Assembly: GCA_018336035.1 (NCBI GenBank)
Contig: JAGXRD010000078.1
Span: 21,052 to 85,051 of the forward strand
DNA: 64,000 nucleotides
Reading direction: 5' to 3'
Origin: Alphaproteobacteria bacterium
GTDB lineage: Bacteria; Pseudomonadota; Alphaproteobacteria; Ferrovibrionales; Ferrovibrionaceae
In this document: positions 1 to 8,963 of the stretch, piece by piece
How the letters are laid out: each line of letters opens with the position of its first letter
Numbering within the stretch: the first letter of the stretch is position 1
Notes under the pieces: generated by a model
Told to the model about the DNA's origin: nothing
Databases searched by the model: none
What the model saw: only the letters and a program-made list of their open reading frames with translations
Made by a program: the position numbers and the translations under genes

Positions 1-150
1 CTTGCCACAACCGGACTCGCCGACCAGGCAAAGCGTCTCTCCGCGCTTGAGATCGAAATCGATGCCACGGACAGCATGCAACATCCCATTGGGGGTTGGG
101 ATATCGACCCGCAATCCCCTGACGTCGAGCAAGGTATCGGCGGTACTCAT
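1..150 (-). CDS. Dipeptide/oligopeptide ABC transporter ATP-binding protein (N-terminus only, cut by window edge)
   Basis: Reading leftward from an ATG at 150, the frame gives about 50 residues and runs off the window. Visible are the usual first beta strand ('LLDVRGLRVDIPT') and the start of a Walker A loop (GESGCGK) at the very edge. This layout is typical of DppD/OppD-type ATPases. The ATG overlaps the stop of the upstream permease gene by four bases (ATGA), so it is translationally coupled to it and is the energy-supplying subunit of the same importer. Subunit type (D or F) cannot be decided from the fragment. Confidence 0.85.
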   Translation of the reverse strand, partial: MSTADTLLDVRGLRVDIPTPNGMLHAVRGIDFDLKRGETLCLVGESGCGK

Positions 151-1043
151 CGGTTACGGCCCTCTGGCGCGGTGAGATCGCGCAGACCGTCGCCAGTCAT
201 GTTGGTGGCCAGCACCAGCACGAACAGGAACGCGCCCGGAATGGTAATCAGCCACGGATCGAAGAAGACATCGGCACGACCCTCCGCAATCATCAGACCC
301 CAGGATGGTGTCGGCGCGGGCACGCCGATGCCGAGGAATGACAGGGCCGCCTCCAGCACGATCGCCTGTGCGATCTCCAGGGTCGCCACCACCAGCAGGT
401 TGTTGACGACGTTCGGGAGAATTTCCTGCACCACGATCTGCAGATGGGAAGCCCCCTGAACCTTGGCCGCCACAATGAAATCAGCAGAGCGAATCTGCTG
501 GGTGGTGGCGCGCATGACGATCGCGAACCTGTCCCATAACAGCAAGCCAAGGACCGCGATCACCACCTGCAGGGAGGATCCGACCAGCGCCACCACGGCA
601 AGTGCGACCAGCACCACCGGGATGGCCAGGCGGGCCGTGATCAGGAACGAAATGACCGTATCGACCCGGCCGCCGAAATATCCGGCGGCAACACCGAGTG
701 TCGTGCCGATCAGGCATGAGAGCAGCGTGACGCACAGGCCGACGAAGAGCGAGATACGCGCCCCATAGAAAATGCGGGACAGGTAGTCGCGGCCAACCTG
801 ATCGGCCCCGAACGGGTGATCCCAGCTGCCGCCATCCATCCAGACCGGTGGACGCATACGCGACATCAGGTCCTGGGCATAGGGATCGTGGGGTGCCAGC
901 AGCGGCGCAAGGATTGCCATCAATGCGAAGACAACCAGCACGGAGAAGCCGAGCATGAAGCCGGTATGCTGACGCCAGCGCGGCAGGATGCGCGTGACGA
1001 TGGGTTTGGCGCCGACAGCGGGCGCCACGGGCGCGGCGGTCAT
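147..1043 (-). CDS. dppC: Dipeptide/oligopeptide ABC transporter permease, DppC/OppC type
   Basis: Inner-membrane permease of 298 aa, the usual length for DppC. The order is a cytoplasmic N-terminus, one TM helix (about 30-50), the OppC N-terminal segment with 'LAPHDPYAQDLMSRMRPP' and 'HPFGADQVGRD', then a BPD_transp_1 domain of about five helices. The EAA-like loop is around 'EAALSFLGIGVPAPTPSWG', where the ATPase docks. It overlaps the start of dppB by four bases upstream and the ATPase start by four downstream, so the three form one operon. Peptide substrate is inferred from family and from the co-transcribed dipeptidase; nickel or other oligopeptide substrates are alternatives. Confidence 0.9.
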   Translation of the reverse strand: MTAAPVAPAVGAKPIVTRILPRWRQHTGFMLGFSVLVVFALMAILAPLLAPHDPYAQDLMSRMRPPVWMDGGSWDHPFGADQVGRDYLSRIFYGARISLFVGLCVTLLSCLIGTTLGVAAGYFGGRVDTVISFLITARLAIPVVLVALAVVALVGSSLQVVIAVLGLLLWDRFAIVMRATTQQIRSADFIVAAKVQGASHLQIVVQEILPNVVNNLLVVATLEIAQAIVLEAALSFLGIGVPAPTPSWGLMIAEGRADVFFDPWLITIPGAFLFVLVLATNMTGDGLRDLTAPEGRNR

Positions 1044-1957
1044 GAAATCCTCATACGGGGGTCAAGCCAGGCATTGACCACATCCGCAAGGAAGGTCAGC
1101 ACGATATAAAACAGCGAGAAACACAGGACGAGCGCCTGAATGACAGGCAGATCGCTGCGCAGGATCGACTCCCAGGCAAGGCGTCCAGCGCCATGGATCG
1201 CAAACACGCTTTCCACCACGACCGACCCGGCCAGCATGTAGCCGAACTGCGCCGCCGCCAGGCTCACCACCGGGATCAGCGCATTCCGCAGGGCATATTT
1301 CATTAGAACTTTGCGGGGCACGATGCCCATGGCGCGCGCCGTACGAATATAATCGGTATCGAGGACACCGATCATGCCCGAACGAGTGAGACGCATGATG
1401 GCGGGCGCTGCGAAGTAAGACAGCACCACCATCGGCATGATGTAGTGCTTCCAGCTGTCGAGGCCAGAACTCGGCAGAATCGGGAATGTCACGCTGAACG
1501 CAATCACCAGCAGCAGGGCAAACCAGAAGGTCGGCATCGCCTGCCCCACCACCGCAAACAGCAATGCAAATCTGTCTATCTTCGTATTCGGATGGCAACC
1601 TGCTGCGACGCCCAGCGGCACACCGATGGCAACCGCCAGAAGAATGGCGCAGGCGCCTAGCCTCATGGTGGTGAACATCCGCTCGACCAGGATCGAAGAG
1701 ACCGGCAGGTCGAAATACAGGCTGCGGCCAAGGTCACCGGTCAGGAACCCGCCAAGCCAGGACAGATACTGCATGATGATGGGACGGTCGAACCCGTAGG
1801 CTTCGCGGATGCGGATGATGTCTGCCACGCTGCCCGACTCGCCGGCCATGCGCGTTGCCGGATCGCCACCCGCAAACATCAGGAAGAACGTTGCCAGCGA
1901 CACTGCCAGAATCAGCAGAAGCCCAGATACCGACCGACGCAGGATATAGCGATACAT
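1040..1957 (-). CDS. dppB: Dipeptide/oligopeptide ABC transporter permease, DppB/OppB type
   Basis: Permease of 305 aa, full length for DppB. The N-terminal TM helix follows 'MYRYILRRSVSGLLLILAV', as usual for the family, then a periplasmic segment ('GFDRPIIMQYLSWLGGFLTGDLGRS') and the BPD_transp_1 domain. The EAA loop is near 'RTARAMGIVPRKVLMKYALRNALIP'. It forms a heterodimeric channel with the DppC-type protein encoded just downstream. A stem-loop separates it from the binding-protein gene upstream, a common way to make more binding protein than permease. Confidence 0.9.
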   Translation of the reverse strand: MYRYILRRSVSGLLLILAVSLATFFLMFAGGDPATRMAGESGSVADIIRIREAYGFDRPIIMQYLSWLGGFLTGDLGRSLYFDLPVSSILVERMFTTMRLGACAILLAVAIGVPLGVAAGCHPNTKIDRFALLFAVVGQAMPTFWFALLLVIAFSVTFPILPSSGLDSWKHYIMPMVVLSYFAAPAIMRLTRSGMIGVLDTDYIRTARAMGIVPRKVLMKYALRNALIPVVSLAAAQFGYMLAGSVVVESVFAIHGAGRLAWESILRSDLPVIQALVLCFSLFYIVLTFLADVVNAWLDPRMRIS

Positions 1958-1980
1958 TCCGCCTCACTTGCTGCACTGAA

Positions 1981-2009
1981 CCACCGACGGGATACTATCC
2001 CATCGGTGG
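1981..2009 (-). other. Intercistronic stem-loop after the peptide-binding-protein gene
   Basis: Arms CCACCGA and TCGGTGG flank an inner GGGATA/TATCCC-like stem with a single mismatch, giving a nearly perfect hairpin in the 67-bp gap between the binding-protein stop and the dppB start. There is no clear T-run, so partial attenuation or 3'-end protection of the binding-protein mRNA is more likely than full termination. This is inference from position and symmetry. Confidence 0.55.
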
Positions 2010-2024
2010 CCGGACTTGAGGTGA

Positions 2025-3560
2025 TTACTTCCAGGCAGCCTTGTAGAACGGCACGAACTCGTCCGGATCGACATCCAGAGACAGGTTATTGGCCTGCGCG
2101 GTGTTGACGCTGAAGGCCCAGAGCGGCAGCCAGTAAGCCTGTTCGGCAACCCGCTTCTGTGCGGCCTCGTAGTGCTTCTTGCGCACATCGCGGTCGAGCG
2201 TCGTGTCAGCGATCTTCAGGTCGGCAACCACCTGTGGATCCTTCACGACGTCGTCGCCAGCGCCGCCGAAGAACGGGCTGGTGCCCAGACCGGCATCGGC
2301 GATGCCGTAAGCGCCCCAGCTGGACAGATACGTGGGCGCCTTGCCTTCGATGTAGTTCGTCCGCATCACTGCGGACTGCTGCTCATTGATGCTGGTCTTG
2401 ATACCAACGGCGTTCAGGTTCGCAGCAATGGCTTCGACCTGCGACCGGGGGAAGGTCGTCGCCGTCAGCAACTCCAGCGGGAAGCCGTTGGGATAGCCGG
2501 CCTCCGCCAGCAGGTCCTTGGCCTTCTTCGGATCGTAGGCATACTTCACCACATCCTTCGAGCAAGCGAAGGCAATCGGATGGCAGGCCGCGGCAATCGA
2601 TTCAGATGCACCGCCCACCAGCGCCGTAATGATGCTGTCCTTGTTGACGGCATGGTTGATCGCCTGACGCACCTTGGCGTCTGCGATGGGGCTCTTGCCG
2701 CCACCAAAATTCGGGTTCATGCCCATGAAGGCAAAACGCAGGATCGGCGCGGCCTTCACGGTCAGATTCGGCCGCGACGCCAGGCGCCTGGAGGCGTCGT
2801 GCGGCACGCGCCAGATCCAGTCCAACTGGCCGTTCATCAGCTCGGCATACTGGACGTTCGCTTCCGGCAGCACTTTCGCGACCAGACGCTTGATGGCCGG
2901 ACGGCCCTTCGGGCTGCCCGCATAATGCTCATCGAACCGTTCCAGCACGAAGCGCGTCCCCGTGGTCGATTCGACCAGGCGATACGGACCCGTACCGATC
3001 GGCTTCGCCGACATGCCAGACGATCCGACAGCTTCGAGATGATGCTTCGGATAGATCGGCAGCGGGCCGGCAAGCATTTCCAGCGCCAGCGGATATACCG
3101 CCTTCATGCGGATCCGCACCGAATACGGGCCGGTTTTCTCGACAATATCGATCCAGCTCACCGTGATCTGGTATCGTGTGTTGTATTCCTTCTTGCTGAC
3201 CTGGTTGAGGGTGTATTCCACGTCATCGGCAGTCAGTTCCTTGCCGTCGTGGAACTTGACGCCCTTGCGGATCACGAAGTCGAGCGTCTTCTCGTCGACA
3301 ATCTTGTAGGACTCGGCCAGGGCCGGCAGGAATTCGCCGGTCTTGATATCCTTCATCAGCAGGTTGTCATAGAGCATGCGGGCGAGAATGAGGCCCGAGC
3401 GCGAGATTTCCTTGTAGCCGTCCAGCGTGCTGACTTCTTCCTCGAAGGCGACATTCAGCGTGTCGTCGGCCTTGCCTGCCATGGCCTGGCCCGAGACGGT
3501 GGCAATCGCGATCGCCGCGGCGATGTTCAGTATCCGAATACGCATTTTAAGAACCCCCAT
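2025..3560 (-). CDS. Periplasmic dipeptide/oligopeptide-binding protein (SBP family 5)
   Basis: Solute receptor of 511 aa for the adjacent Dpp-type permeases. The N-terminus is a Sec signal peptide (about residues 6-28, ending '...VSGQAMAG'), then the SBP_bac_5 domain. Family landmarks visible are 'LNVAFEEEVSTLDGYKEISRSG', 'GKELTADDVEYTLNQV', 'PIGTGPYRLVE' and 'VRQAINHAVNKDSIITAL'. The translated start gives MGVLKMRIR; the in-frame ATG five codons in is an equally good start. Peptide binding is inferred from family and from the dipeptidase gene 40 bp upstream, which is transcribed in the same direction. Confidence 0.9.
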   Translation of the reverse strand: MGVLKMRIRILNIAAAIAIATVSGQAMAGKADDTLNVAFEEEVSTLDGYKEISRSGLILARMLYDNLLMKDIKTGEFLPALAESYKIVDEKTLDFVIRKGVKFHDGKELTADDVEYTLNQVSKKEYNTRYQITVSWIDIVEKTGPYSVRIRMKAVYPLALEMLAGPLPIYPKHHLEAVGSSGMSAKPIGTGPYRLVESTTGTRFVLERFDEHYAGSPKGRPAIKRLVAKVLPEANVQYAELMNGQLDWIWRVPHDASRRLASRPNLTVKAAPILRFAFMGMNPNFGGGKSPIADAKVRQAINHAVNKDSIITALVGGASESIAAACHPIAFACSKDVVKYAYDPKKAKDLLAEAGYPNGFPLELLTATTFPRSQVEAIAANLNAVGIKTSINEQQSAVMRTNYIEGKAPTYLSSWGAYGIADAGLGTSPFFGGAGDDVVKDPQVVADLKIADTTLDRDVRKKHYEAAQKRVAEQAYWLPLWAFSVNTAQANNLSLDVDPDEFVPFYKAAWK

Positions 3561-3600
3561 TCCTGTTAAGCGATGAGTGAAAATTGAAGACCGTTCGGGC

Positions 3601-4608
3601 TCAGCTGCCCCAGACGGCGCGGAACACCCGCATCCAGTTGCCGCCCAGAATTTTCCGGATATCGCCTTCGGCGAAGCCGCGTTTCACCAGCGCCGCCGTC
3701 AGGTTCGGCATCTGGTCGGGCGTGCCCATCCCCTCCGGATAGAAATACGGCGGCGGCGGATACGCAGCCGGAGTCCAGCGGCCAGAAGCGATCGTTTCGT
3801 CGTAGAACTTCTGCGCTTCATCATCCGGCGTGTATGGCGACTGGCCCGTGAAATAGTCGATGCCGAGTGCAACGTGATCGATGCCGACCAGGTCAGCCAC
3901 GTAGCTGATGTGGTCGATATACTGATCGATGGTCGGACGCTTGTCGGCGGCCACGAACGGCGGGAAGCCGACGATGCCAGTTAGGCCACCGGTCGCCGCG
4001 GCGGCCTTGATCTGCTCGTCCAGAACATTGCGGGGCGTGCCGTACACCGCTCGCGGATTTGCATGCGAGAACACCGTGGGTGCCGCAGAATTCTCGAAAG
4101 CATCCATCGTCGTACGATAGCCGGTGTGGGAGCAATCGACGATGATGCGGGCCTCGTTCATACGGGCAATCGCCTTCAGGCCGAACTTGCTCAGACCGGC
4201 ATCGGTGCGCTCTTCGCAACCGTCACCGACGCGGTTCTTGACGTTGTAGGTCAGCTGGATCATGCCGACACCGAGCGATTTGTAGGCATCGATCAGGTCG
4301 AGGCTGTCCTCCAGCGGGTCGGTGCCCTGAAAGTGAAAGATGACGCCGATCTTGTTAGTGCGCTTGGCTTCCTCGATGTCGGATGCACTACGAACCAGGA
4401 TGGCATCACCGCGTTCCCGGATGTACTGAACCCAGCTGCCAAGGCCCCGCATGGTCGTGGCCGCGTTGTCCCACCCGCCCACGGTCGGGGCGATCGCGGT
4501 CAATCCGCCCTTCTTGTAGACGTCGAGCATCTCCTTCCGATGCAGCAACGGGCAAACCGGATCGATGATGATGGCATCCGCGTGAAGCGACTTCGCGTCG
4601 ACTGACAT
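3601..4608 (-). CDS. Membrane dipeptidase-like protein (peptidase M19 / renal dipeptidase family), atypical metal site
   Basis: M19-family protein of 335 aa, first gene of the peptide-uptake operon. Family signatures seen are the DCSH segment ('ARIIVDCSHTGYRTTMDAF'), 'TVFSHANPRAVYGTPRNV', 'VALGIDYF' and the C-terminal 'GFAEGDIRKILGGNWMRVF'. The N-terminal metal motif, usually HxD in 'IDGHNDLL', reads IIDPVCPLL here, and the bridging Glu segment ('GIEG') reads FHFQGTDP. The canonical N-terminal zinc ligands therefore seem absent. It may be a member of a divergent subfamily with altered metal use or substrate. A role in hydrolysing imported dipeptides is inferred from the operon. Confidence 0.85.
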   Translation of the reverse strand: MSVDAKSLHADAIIIDPVCPLLHRKEMLDVYKKGGLTAIAPTVGGWDNAATTMRGLGSWVQYIRERGDAILVRSASDIEEAKRTNKIGVIFHFQGTDPLEDSLDLIDAYKSLGVGMIQLTYNVKNRVGDGCEERTDAGLSKFGLKAIARMNEARIIVDCSHTGYRTTMDAFENSAAPTVFSHANPRAVYGTPRNVLDEQIKAAAATGGLTGIVGFPPFVAADKRPTIDQYIDHISYVADLVGIDHVALGIDYFTGQSPYTPDDEAQKFYDETIASGRWTPAAYPPPPYFYPEGMGTPDQMPNLTAALVKRGFAEGDIRKILGGNWMRVFRAVWGS

Positions 4609-5012
4609 TTGGTCATTCCCTCATTGGCGGCGTGGAGGCCGCAGCGAATAAACAGCGATTACGGGAGTAATCTGGCGTGACTGCGTAGTTATCATTACGA
4701 CAAAAATTTTCCAATACGAAAATTATTAATCCGATCGGGAATCTGATTTAGCTTGAAATATTGGCAGTCTGGTCGCTTCCTGAGCGCGTCCAACTGCATT
4801 CCGAAATTGTTATTTCTCGTTATTATACAGTTATTTAAATCGAAACCCCAATCTTCCCGGAGTGCATTCTGACTAAACCGAGGTCAATTCGTATTACCTT
4901 GAAAAAAATTTCGAATCCGATATCTAGTAAACCTAAGGACGCGGGGCTAACGCCCTATGCTCCTTTTTGGACCGGTGACGCCAACCAAAAGTCGCCGAAC
5001 AGAAAAACTCGG
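4609..5012. promoter_or_regulatory. AT-rich divergent intergenic region between dipeptidase operon and XRE-cupin regulator
   Basis: About 400 bp, clearly more AT-rich than the flanking genes, holding both divergent promoters. A small inverted repeat TTTTC-CAATAC-GAAAA lies near 4706-4721. An in-frame TTG at 4899 could extend the regulator, but that stretch has poor, AT-rich codons. I read it as leader. No RNA gene was recognised. Confidence 0.5.
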
Positions 5013-5702
5013 ATGAATCAGATACCTCGTTCCCCTTTACCTCAATTGCCGGACAGTTCGTCTGGCGTGGGGACGCAGTACGGCCAGGGCACCAATGTCG
5101 ATCTCGGATCGCGGGTGCGGGGTATCAGACAGTCCAAGCGCATGACGCTGAAGGATGTGGCCAACCGCTCAGGTCTGGCCGTCGCGACACTGTCGAAGGT
5201 CGAAAACAACCGGTTATCGCCAACATATGAAAACATCATCCGGCTGGCGCGTGGTCTGGACGTAGATATTGCGGTCCTGTTTTCAGATCAGCCGCAATTA
5301 TCGCCGCATGGCCGGCGTTCGATCACACGGCTTGGCAAAGGTAAGGTTTTCGAGACCGAAACCTACGATTACGAGATGCTTTGCACCGATGTGGTTGGTA
5401 AGCGCATCATTCCGTTGAAGGCCCGCATCAAACAGCGAGAATGGAAGGACTTCAGCCCCCTGATCAAGCATGAGGGCGAAGAAGTGATTTACGTCCTCGC
5501 GGGGCGCATCAAGCTCATCACCGAGTTCTATGAGGAAGTCATTCTCGAACCTGGTGACTGCGTCTATTTCGACAGCACCATGGGCCATGTTTGTCTAGCG
5601 CACGGACTTGAAGACGCTGAGGTGTTTTGGGTCTGCTCCAGTTCCGACGCTATCAGCGTGGTTGAAGGTAGCGGCGAAGCCGGTCAGTCGCGCAACAAAT
5701 AA
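5013..5702 (+). CDS. XRE-family transcriptional regulator with C-terminal cupin domain
   Basis: Regulator of 229 aa from the ATG at 5013. The N-terminal HTH_3 domain is 'LGSRVRGIRQSKRMTLKDVANRSGLAVATLSKVENNRLSPTYENIIRLARGLDVDIAVLF' with the recognition helix around 'AVATLSKVEN'. A linker leads to a C-terminal cupin_2 barrel ('EEVIYVLAGRIKLITEFYEEVILEPGDCVYFDSTMGHVCLA'), likely the ligand-sensing part. Such proteins often control adjacent amino-acid or peptide genes. It is divergent from the dipeptidase/peptide transporter operon and probably controls it (inference). The in-frame TTG at 4899 would add 38 residues. Confidence 0.88.
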   Translation: MNQIPRSPLPQLPDSSSGVGTQYGQGTNVDLGSRVRGIRQSKRMTLKDVANRSGLAVATLSKVENNRLSPTYENIIRLARGLDVDIAVLFSDQPQLSPHGRRSITRLGKGKVFETETYDYEMLCTDVVGKRIIPLKARIKQREWKDFSPLIKHEGEEVIYVLAGRIKLITEFYEEVILEPGDCVYFDSTMGHVCLAHGLEDAEVFWVCSSSDAISVVEGSGEAGQSRNK

Positions 5703-5965
5703 CGTGAATTGTCTGACCGAACATTCGTAGCGTTTCGATTCACTCCTAATACTTTTCTGAAATTAACTTCGGTGTCGGCCTCTGCGCCGAACCTTCGATA
5801 CCTCCATCTACAGACCGCCGTGCTATTTGATGTGCGCTGGACTATACGTTAATTCTGAACTCCGAGAATCAGATAGCGTTTTACTATGGAAAAATCTATC
5901 GCGGGCTTGCGTCGCGTGTACGGCTGGCAAAGTAACCAGCCGTCGCGCCGTTCCGCCCTCCCCTG

Positions 5966-6736
5966 TCAACGCGCAGACATGCGTGCGCCGGCGTCAAGCG
6001 AGATAGTGGTCGCATTGAGATATTGGTTCTCCGCGATATGCCGCACTAGGCTTCCGAATTCCTCGGCCTGACCCATGCGGTTGGGAAACAGGATCATGCG
6101 GTTGATGATCGACTGCGACACATTCTCCGGCAGGCCGGCCACCATCGAGGTGTCGAACAAGCCGGGCGCGATGGTCACCACGCGGATGCCGAATTCGGCA
6201 AGGTCACGCGCTACCGGCAGCGTCAGCCCCATCACCCCGGCTTTGGAGGCGCTGTAGGCTGCCTGGCCGATCTGGCCCTGCCAGGCCGCGCCCGAGGCGG
6301 TGTTGATGATGACGCCGCGCTCCCCACCCACTTCGGGTTCATTCGCGCTCATCACCTGAGCCGCGAAGCGGATGACGTTGAATGTGCCGGTGAGGTTGAC
6401 CGCGATGACCTTGCCCCAGGTCGCAAGCGGGAATGGCTGGCCACGCGACAGCGTCTTTGCTGAATCGGCCACGCCGGCGCAGTTCACGACGACATGGATA
6501 GTGCCAAAAGCCTGCACTGCCGCATCAATGCCGGCCTGCACGCTGGCTTCATCCGCCACGTCGACGCCGCGGACGAGGCCATTGACGCCAAGTTCGGATG
6601 CCAGCATAGCCAGCTTCGCCTCGTCGCGGTCAAGGCCAACCACCCTGGCGCCGGCGGCCGCCAGGATCTTGCAGGTGGCAAAGCCAAGACCGGATGCGGC
6701 GCCGGTGACAACGGCGACCTTATTTTGGAGATTCAT
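5966..6736 (-). CDS. Short-chain dehydrogenase, 3-hydroxyacyl-CoA dehydrogenase type 2-like
   Basis: Classical SDR of 256 aa. The NAD(H)-binding loop is '[11 protein letters not shown]' (about 11-21), the cofactor Asp is in '[11 protein letters not shown]', then 'VVNCAGVA' and the catalytic Ser (NTASG) and Y-x-x-x-K (YSASK). The C-terminal '[21 protein letters not shown]' is typical of the human HSD17B10-like 3-hydroxy-2-methylacyl-CoA dehydrogenases. It lies 32 bp downstream of the thiolase gene on the same strand, so it probably performs the third step of the beta-oxidation cycle encoded around it. Confidence 0.85.
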   Translation of the reverse strand: MNLQNKVAVVTGAASGLGFATCKILAAAGARVVGLDRDEAKLAMLASELGVNGLVRGVDVADEASVQAGIDAAVQAFGTIHVVVNCAGVADSAKTLSRGQPFPLATWGKVIAVNLTGTFNVIRFAAQVMSANEPEVGGERGVIINTASGAAWQGQIGQAAYSASKAGVMGLTLPVARDLAEFGIRVVTIAPGLFDTSMVAGLPENVSQSIINRMILFPNRMGQAEEFGSLVRHIAENQYLNATTISLDAGARMSAR

Positions 6737-6768
6737 TGTTTTCCTCCCGGGAATGAAACGGCAGTGTT

Positions 6769-8010
6769 TTAACGGCCGAGGATAATGACGCTGGCAATCG
6801 CCTCTTCGATGCCATGCAGGCCGCCGCCATTTTCGGCCAGCGCCAGTCGCGCGCCTTCCACCTGACGAGGACCGGCTTCACCGCGCAGCTGCGTCACCAG
6901 TTCGAAGACCTGCGCAATGCCGGTGGCGCCAACCGGATGGCCCTTGGATTCCAGGCCACCAGAGGGATTAACCGGGATACGACCGCCCAGCGCGGTCTCG
7001 CCACGCTCCGACATCGGGCCGCCCTCGCCGAAATCGCAGAAACCGAGATTCTCGATCTGGATGATTTCGCCCATCGCAGTCGCGTCATGCACCTCAGCCA
7101 CCGAAATATCCTTCGGACCAACACCAGCCTTTTCATAGGCACGCTTGGACCCTAGCGCCGTGCAGTGCTTCTCGACTTCGGTGGGATCGCGGTCGCTGCC
7201 GGACTGCAGCACGCTGGCCAGCACCTTGATGGCGCGGCTTTTGTCGATGCCAAGTCGGCGCAGGCCAGATTCGGTGACCAGCACCGCAGCAGCGGCGCCA
7301 TCCGAGATCGGCGAGCACATTGGCAGGGTTAGCGGGTAGGTGATCGGCGGCGCGGCCAGGATCTGATCGACCGTATAGGCATCACGGAACTGCGCCAGCG
7401 GATTGTGCACCGAATGGGTATGGTTTTTTGCGGCAACAGCGGCGAGATGACGCTGCGTGGTGCCGAAACGCTTCATATGCGCACGCGAAAAGGCGGCGTA
7501 GACATCCATGAAGGCGCTGTAGGGTTTCGGCGAGGTCGTGCCGTCTGGCACCTCTACGCCGTCGCCCAGCTTCAGCAGGCGCTCGCGGATCGCCGGGATG
7601 TCCTGCACGTCCCAGGCACCATCGAAAGCCGAGAACATCAGCTCGCGATCGGCGGAGAACATCTTCTCGGCACCCAGCGCCAGCGCGACATCCCCGTCGC
7701 CCGCCTTGAGGAAATTGACTGCCAGGTTAAAGGCCGTGGCGGCACTGGCGCAGGCATTCTCTACATTGACCACCGGAATGCCGCCGACCCCCATGCTGCG
7801 CATCACCACTTCGCCGCGGATCATGTGCTGGCGTTCCATGTGGCCCTGCGCCGAATTTGCAAAGAAGGCGGCTTCTGCCGGCTGGCCCTCCAGACCGGCA
7901 TCCTTCAGCGCACCCTGCACCGCTTCGGCGGCCATGGTCTTGATCGTCTTGTCGAGCTGGCGGCCGAAATACGTCATGCCCACGCCGGCGATGTAAACCT
8001 GTTCCATCAT
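6769..8010 (-). CDS. Thiolase-family acetyl-CoA acyltransferase (SCP-x-like)
   Basis: 413 aa. The N-terminal 'VYIAGVGMTYFGRQLDKTIKTMAAEAV' is followed by the nucleophile segment 'VENACASAATAFNLAVNFLKAG'. The C-terminal part has 'VAEVHDATAMGEIIQIENLGFC' and the His loop 'SKGHPVGATGIAQVFELVTQL'. This is the pattern of SCP-x/lipid-transfer-like thiolases acting on branched or steroid/isoprenoid acyl-CoAs rather than of FadA. It is transcribed with the downstream SDR and divergent from an enoyl-CoA hydratase; the shared promoter region carries a TetR-type palindrome. Substrate is unknown. Confidence 0.87.
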   Translation of the reverse strand: MMEQVYIAGVGMTYFGRQLDKTIKTMAAEAVQGALKDAGLEGQPAEAAFFANSAQGHMERQHMIRGEVVMRSMGVGGIPVVNVENACASAATAFNLAVNFLKAGDGDVALALGAEKMFSADRELMFSAFDGAWDVQDIPAIRERLLKLGDGVEVPDGTTSPKPYSAFMDVYAAFSRAHMKRFGTTQRHLAAVAAKNHTHSVHNPLAQFRDAYTVDQILAAPPITYPLTLPMCSPISDGAAAAVLVTESGLRRLGIDKSRAIKVLASVLQSGSDRDPTEVEKHCTALGSKRAYEKAGVGPKDISVAEVHDATAMGEIIQIENLGFCDFGEGGPMSERGETALGGRIPVNPSGGLESKGHPVGATGIAQVFELVTQLRGEAGPRQVEGARLALAENGGGLHGIEEAIASVIILGR

Positions 8011-8120
8011 TCCCTCCCTCAGGGCTCGTCCTTGGATAAGCGCTGCCGGCCATCCAGGGACCTCACGGCGCTTGCCAATATTTCTTTATAGTCTACATTA
8101 TGACTTATAATATTATTTAA

Positions 8121-8135
8121 TGACTCATGAGTCAA
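8121..8135. promoter_or_regulatory. Operator-like palindrome (candidate TetR site 1)
   Basis: TGACTCATGAGTCA (8121-8134) is a perfect 14-bp palindrome, preceded by TGACTTA at 8101 and an AT-rich block with TAATATTATTTA. It lies between the thiolase and enoyl-CoA hydratase genes, just before the latter's Shine-Dalgarno (GGAGGA). The pattern T(T/G)AC...RGTCAA recurs at 17105, 18841 and (reversed) 23312, always next to genes of the acyl-CoA cluster. Assignment to the TetR protein at 18109 is inference. Confidence 0.6.
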
Positions 8136-8151
8136 TAAATGGAGGAAACCC

Positions 8152-8946
8152 TTGAACACATCCGCTGATTCCAGCGTCCTGGTCGAGGTTCGCGATAGCG
8201 CCGTCTGGATCACCCTCAACCGGCCGGCCGCCTTGAATGCCATCACGCCGGACATCGTGGCCGGCATCCAGGCAGCGCTCGACCGCGCCGAGCGGGACGA
8301 TATCCGCGCCGTGGTGCTAAGCGGCAACGGCCGCGCCTTCTGTGCCGGCGCCGACCTCAAGTTCGTGCGCGCCACCAGCGGCGAAGATGGCCAGAACGTC
8401 AGCAAATTCCTGAATTCCGTGCTCGACATGATGACGCGGCTGGAACGCTTCCCGCGGCCGGTGATCGCCGCCGTGAATGGCCTGGCGATGGCGGGCGGGC
8501 TGGAACTGCTGCTGTGCTGCGACATGGTGATCGCGGCGCGGTCGGCCCGCCTTGGCGACGCCCATGCGAATTTTGGCCTTCTGCCGGGCGGCGGCAGCTC
8601 GGTGCGTCTGCCACGCAAGATCGGCCCGACCCGCGCCAAGTATCTGCTATTTACCGGTGAGTCGGTTCCTGCCGAAGATCTGGTGGCTGCCGGTCTGGTC
8701 AACGAGGTGGTGGAGGATGCCGACCTGGTGGCTGCCACCGGTCGCCTGGTGGCCAAGCTGGCGGTGAAAAGCCCGCTGGTGCTGCGGCGCATGAAGGCGC
8801 TGGTCGATGACGGGCTGGAGCAGCCATCCGCCCAGGCGCTGCGGCTGGAACTGCTGGCGTCGGAAGTGCATGCGCACAGCGCCGATCTGAAGGAAGGTCT
8901 GGCCGCTTTCGTGGAAAAGCGCCAGCCGCGCTTTACCGGACGCTGA
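8152..8946 (+). CDS. Enoyl-CoA hydratase/isomerase family protein
   Basis: Crotonase-fold protein of 264 aa with a TTG start supported by GGAGGA eight bases upstream. Landmarks are 'ITLNRPAALNAITPDIVAGI', the oxyanion-hole segment 'NGRAFCAGADLKFV' and the second 'NGLAMAGGLELLLCCDMVIAARSARLGDAHANFGLLPGGGSS'. The C-terminal end 'EGLAAFVEKRQPRFTGR' is typical of the family. It hydrates 2-enoyl-CoA in beta-oxidation. It is first in a two-gene unit with the PaaK-like ligase, 17 bp apart. Confidence 0.88.
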   Translation: MNTSADSSVLVEVRDSAVWITLNRPAALNAITPDIVAGIQAALDRAERDDIRAVVLSGNGRAFCAGADLKFVRATSGEDGQNVSKFLNSVLDMMTRLERFPRPVIAAVNGLAMAGGLELLLCCDMVIAARSARLGDAHANFGLLPGGGSSVRLPRKIGPTRAKYLLFTGESVPAEDLVAAGLVNEVVEDADLVAATGRLVAKLAVKSPLVLRRMKALVDDGLEQPSAQALRLELLASEVHAHSADLKEGLAAFVEKRQPRFTGR

Positions 8947-8963
8947 CCCAGGGAGAGCCCACG

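Noticed and set aside
2172..3569. 465-codon rightward open frame
   Set aside because: Antisense to the clearly recognised peptide-binding protein gene.
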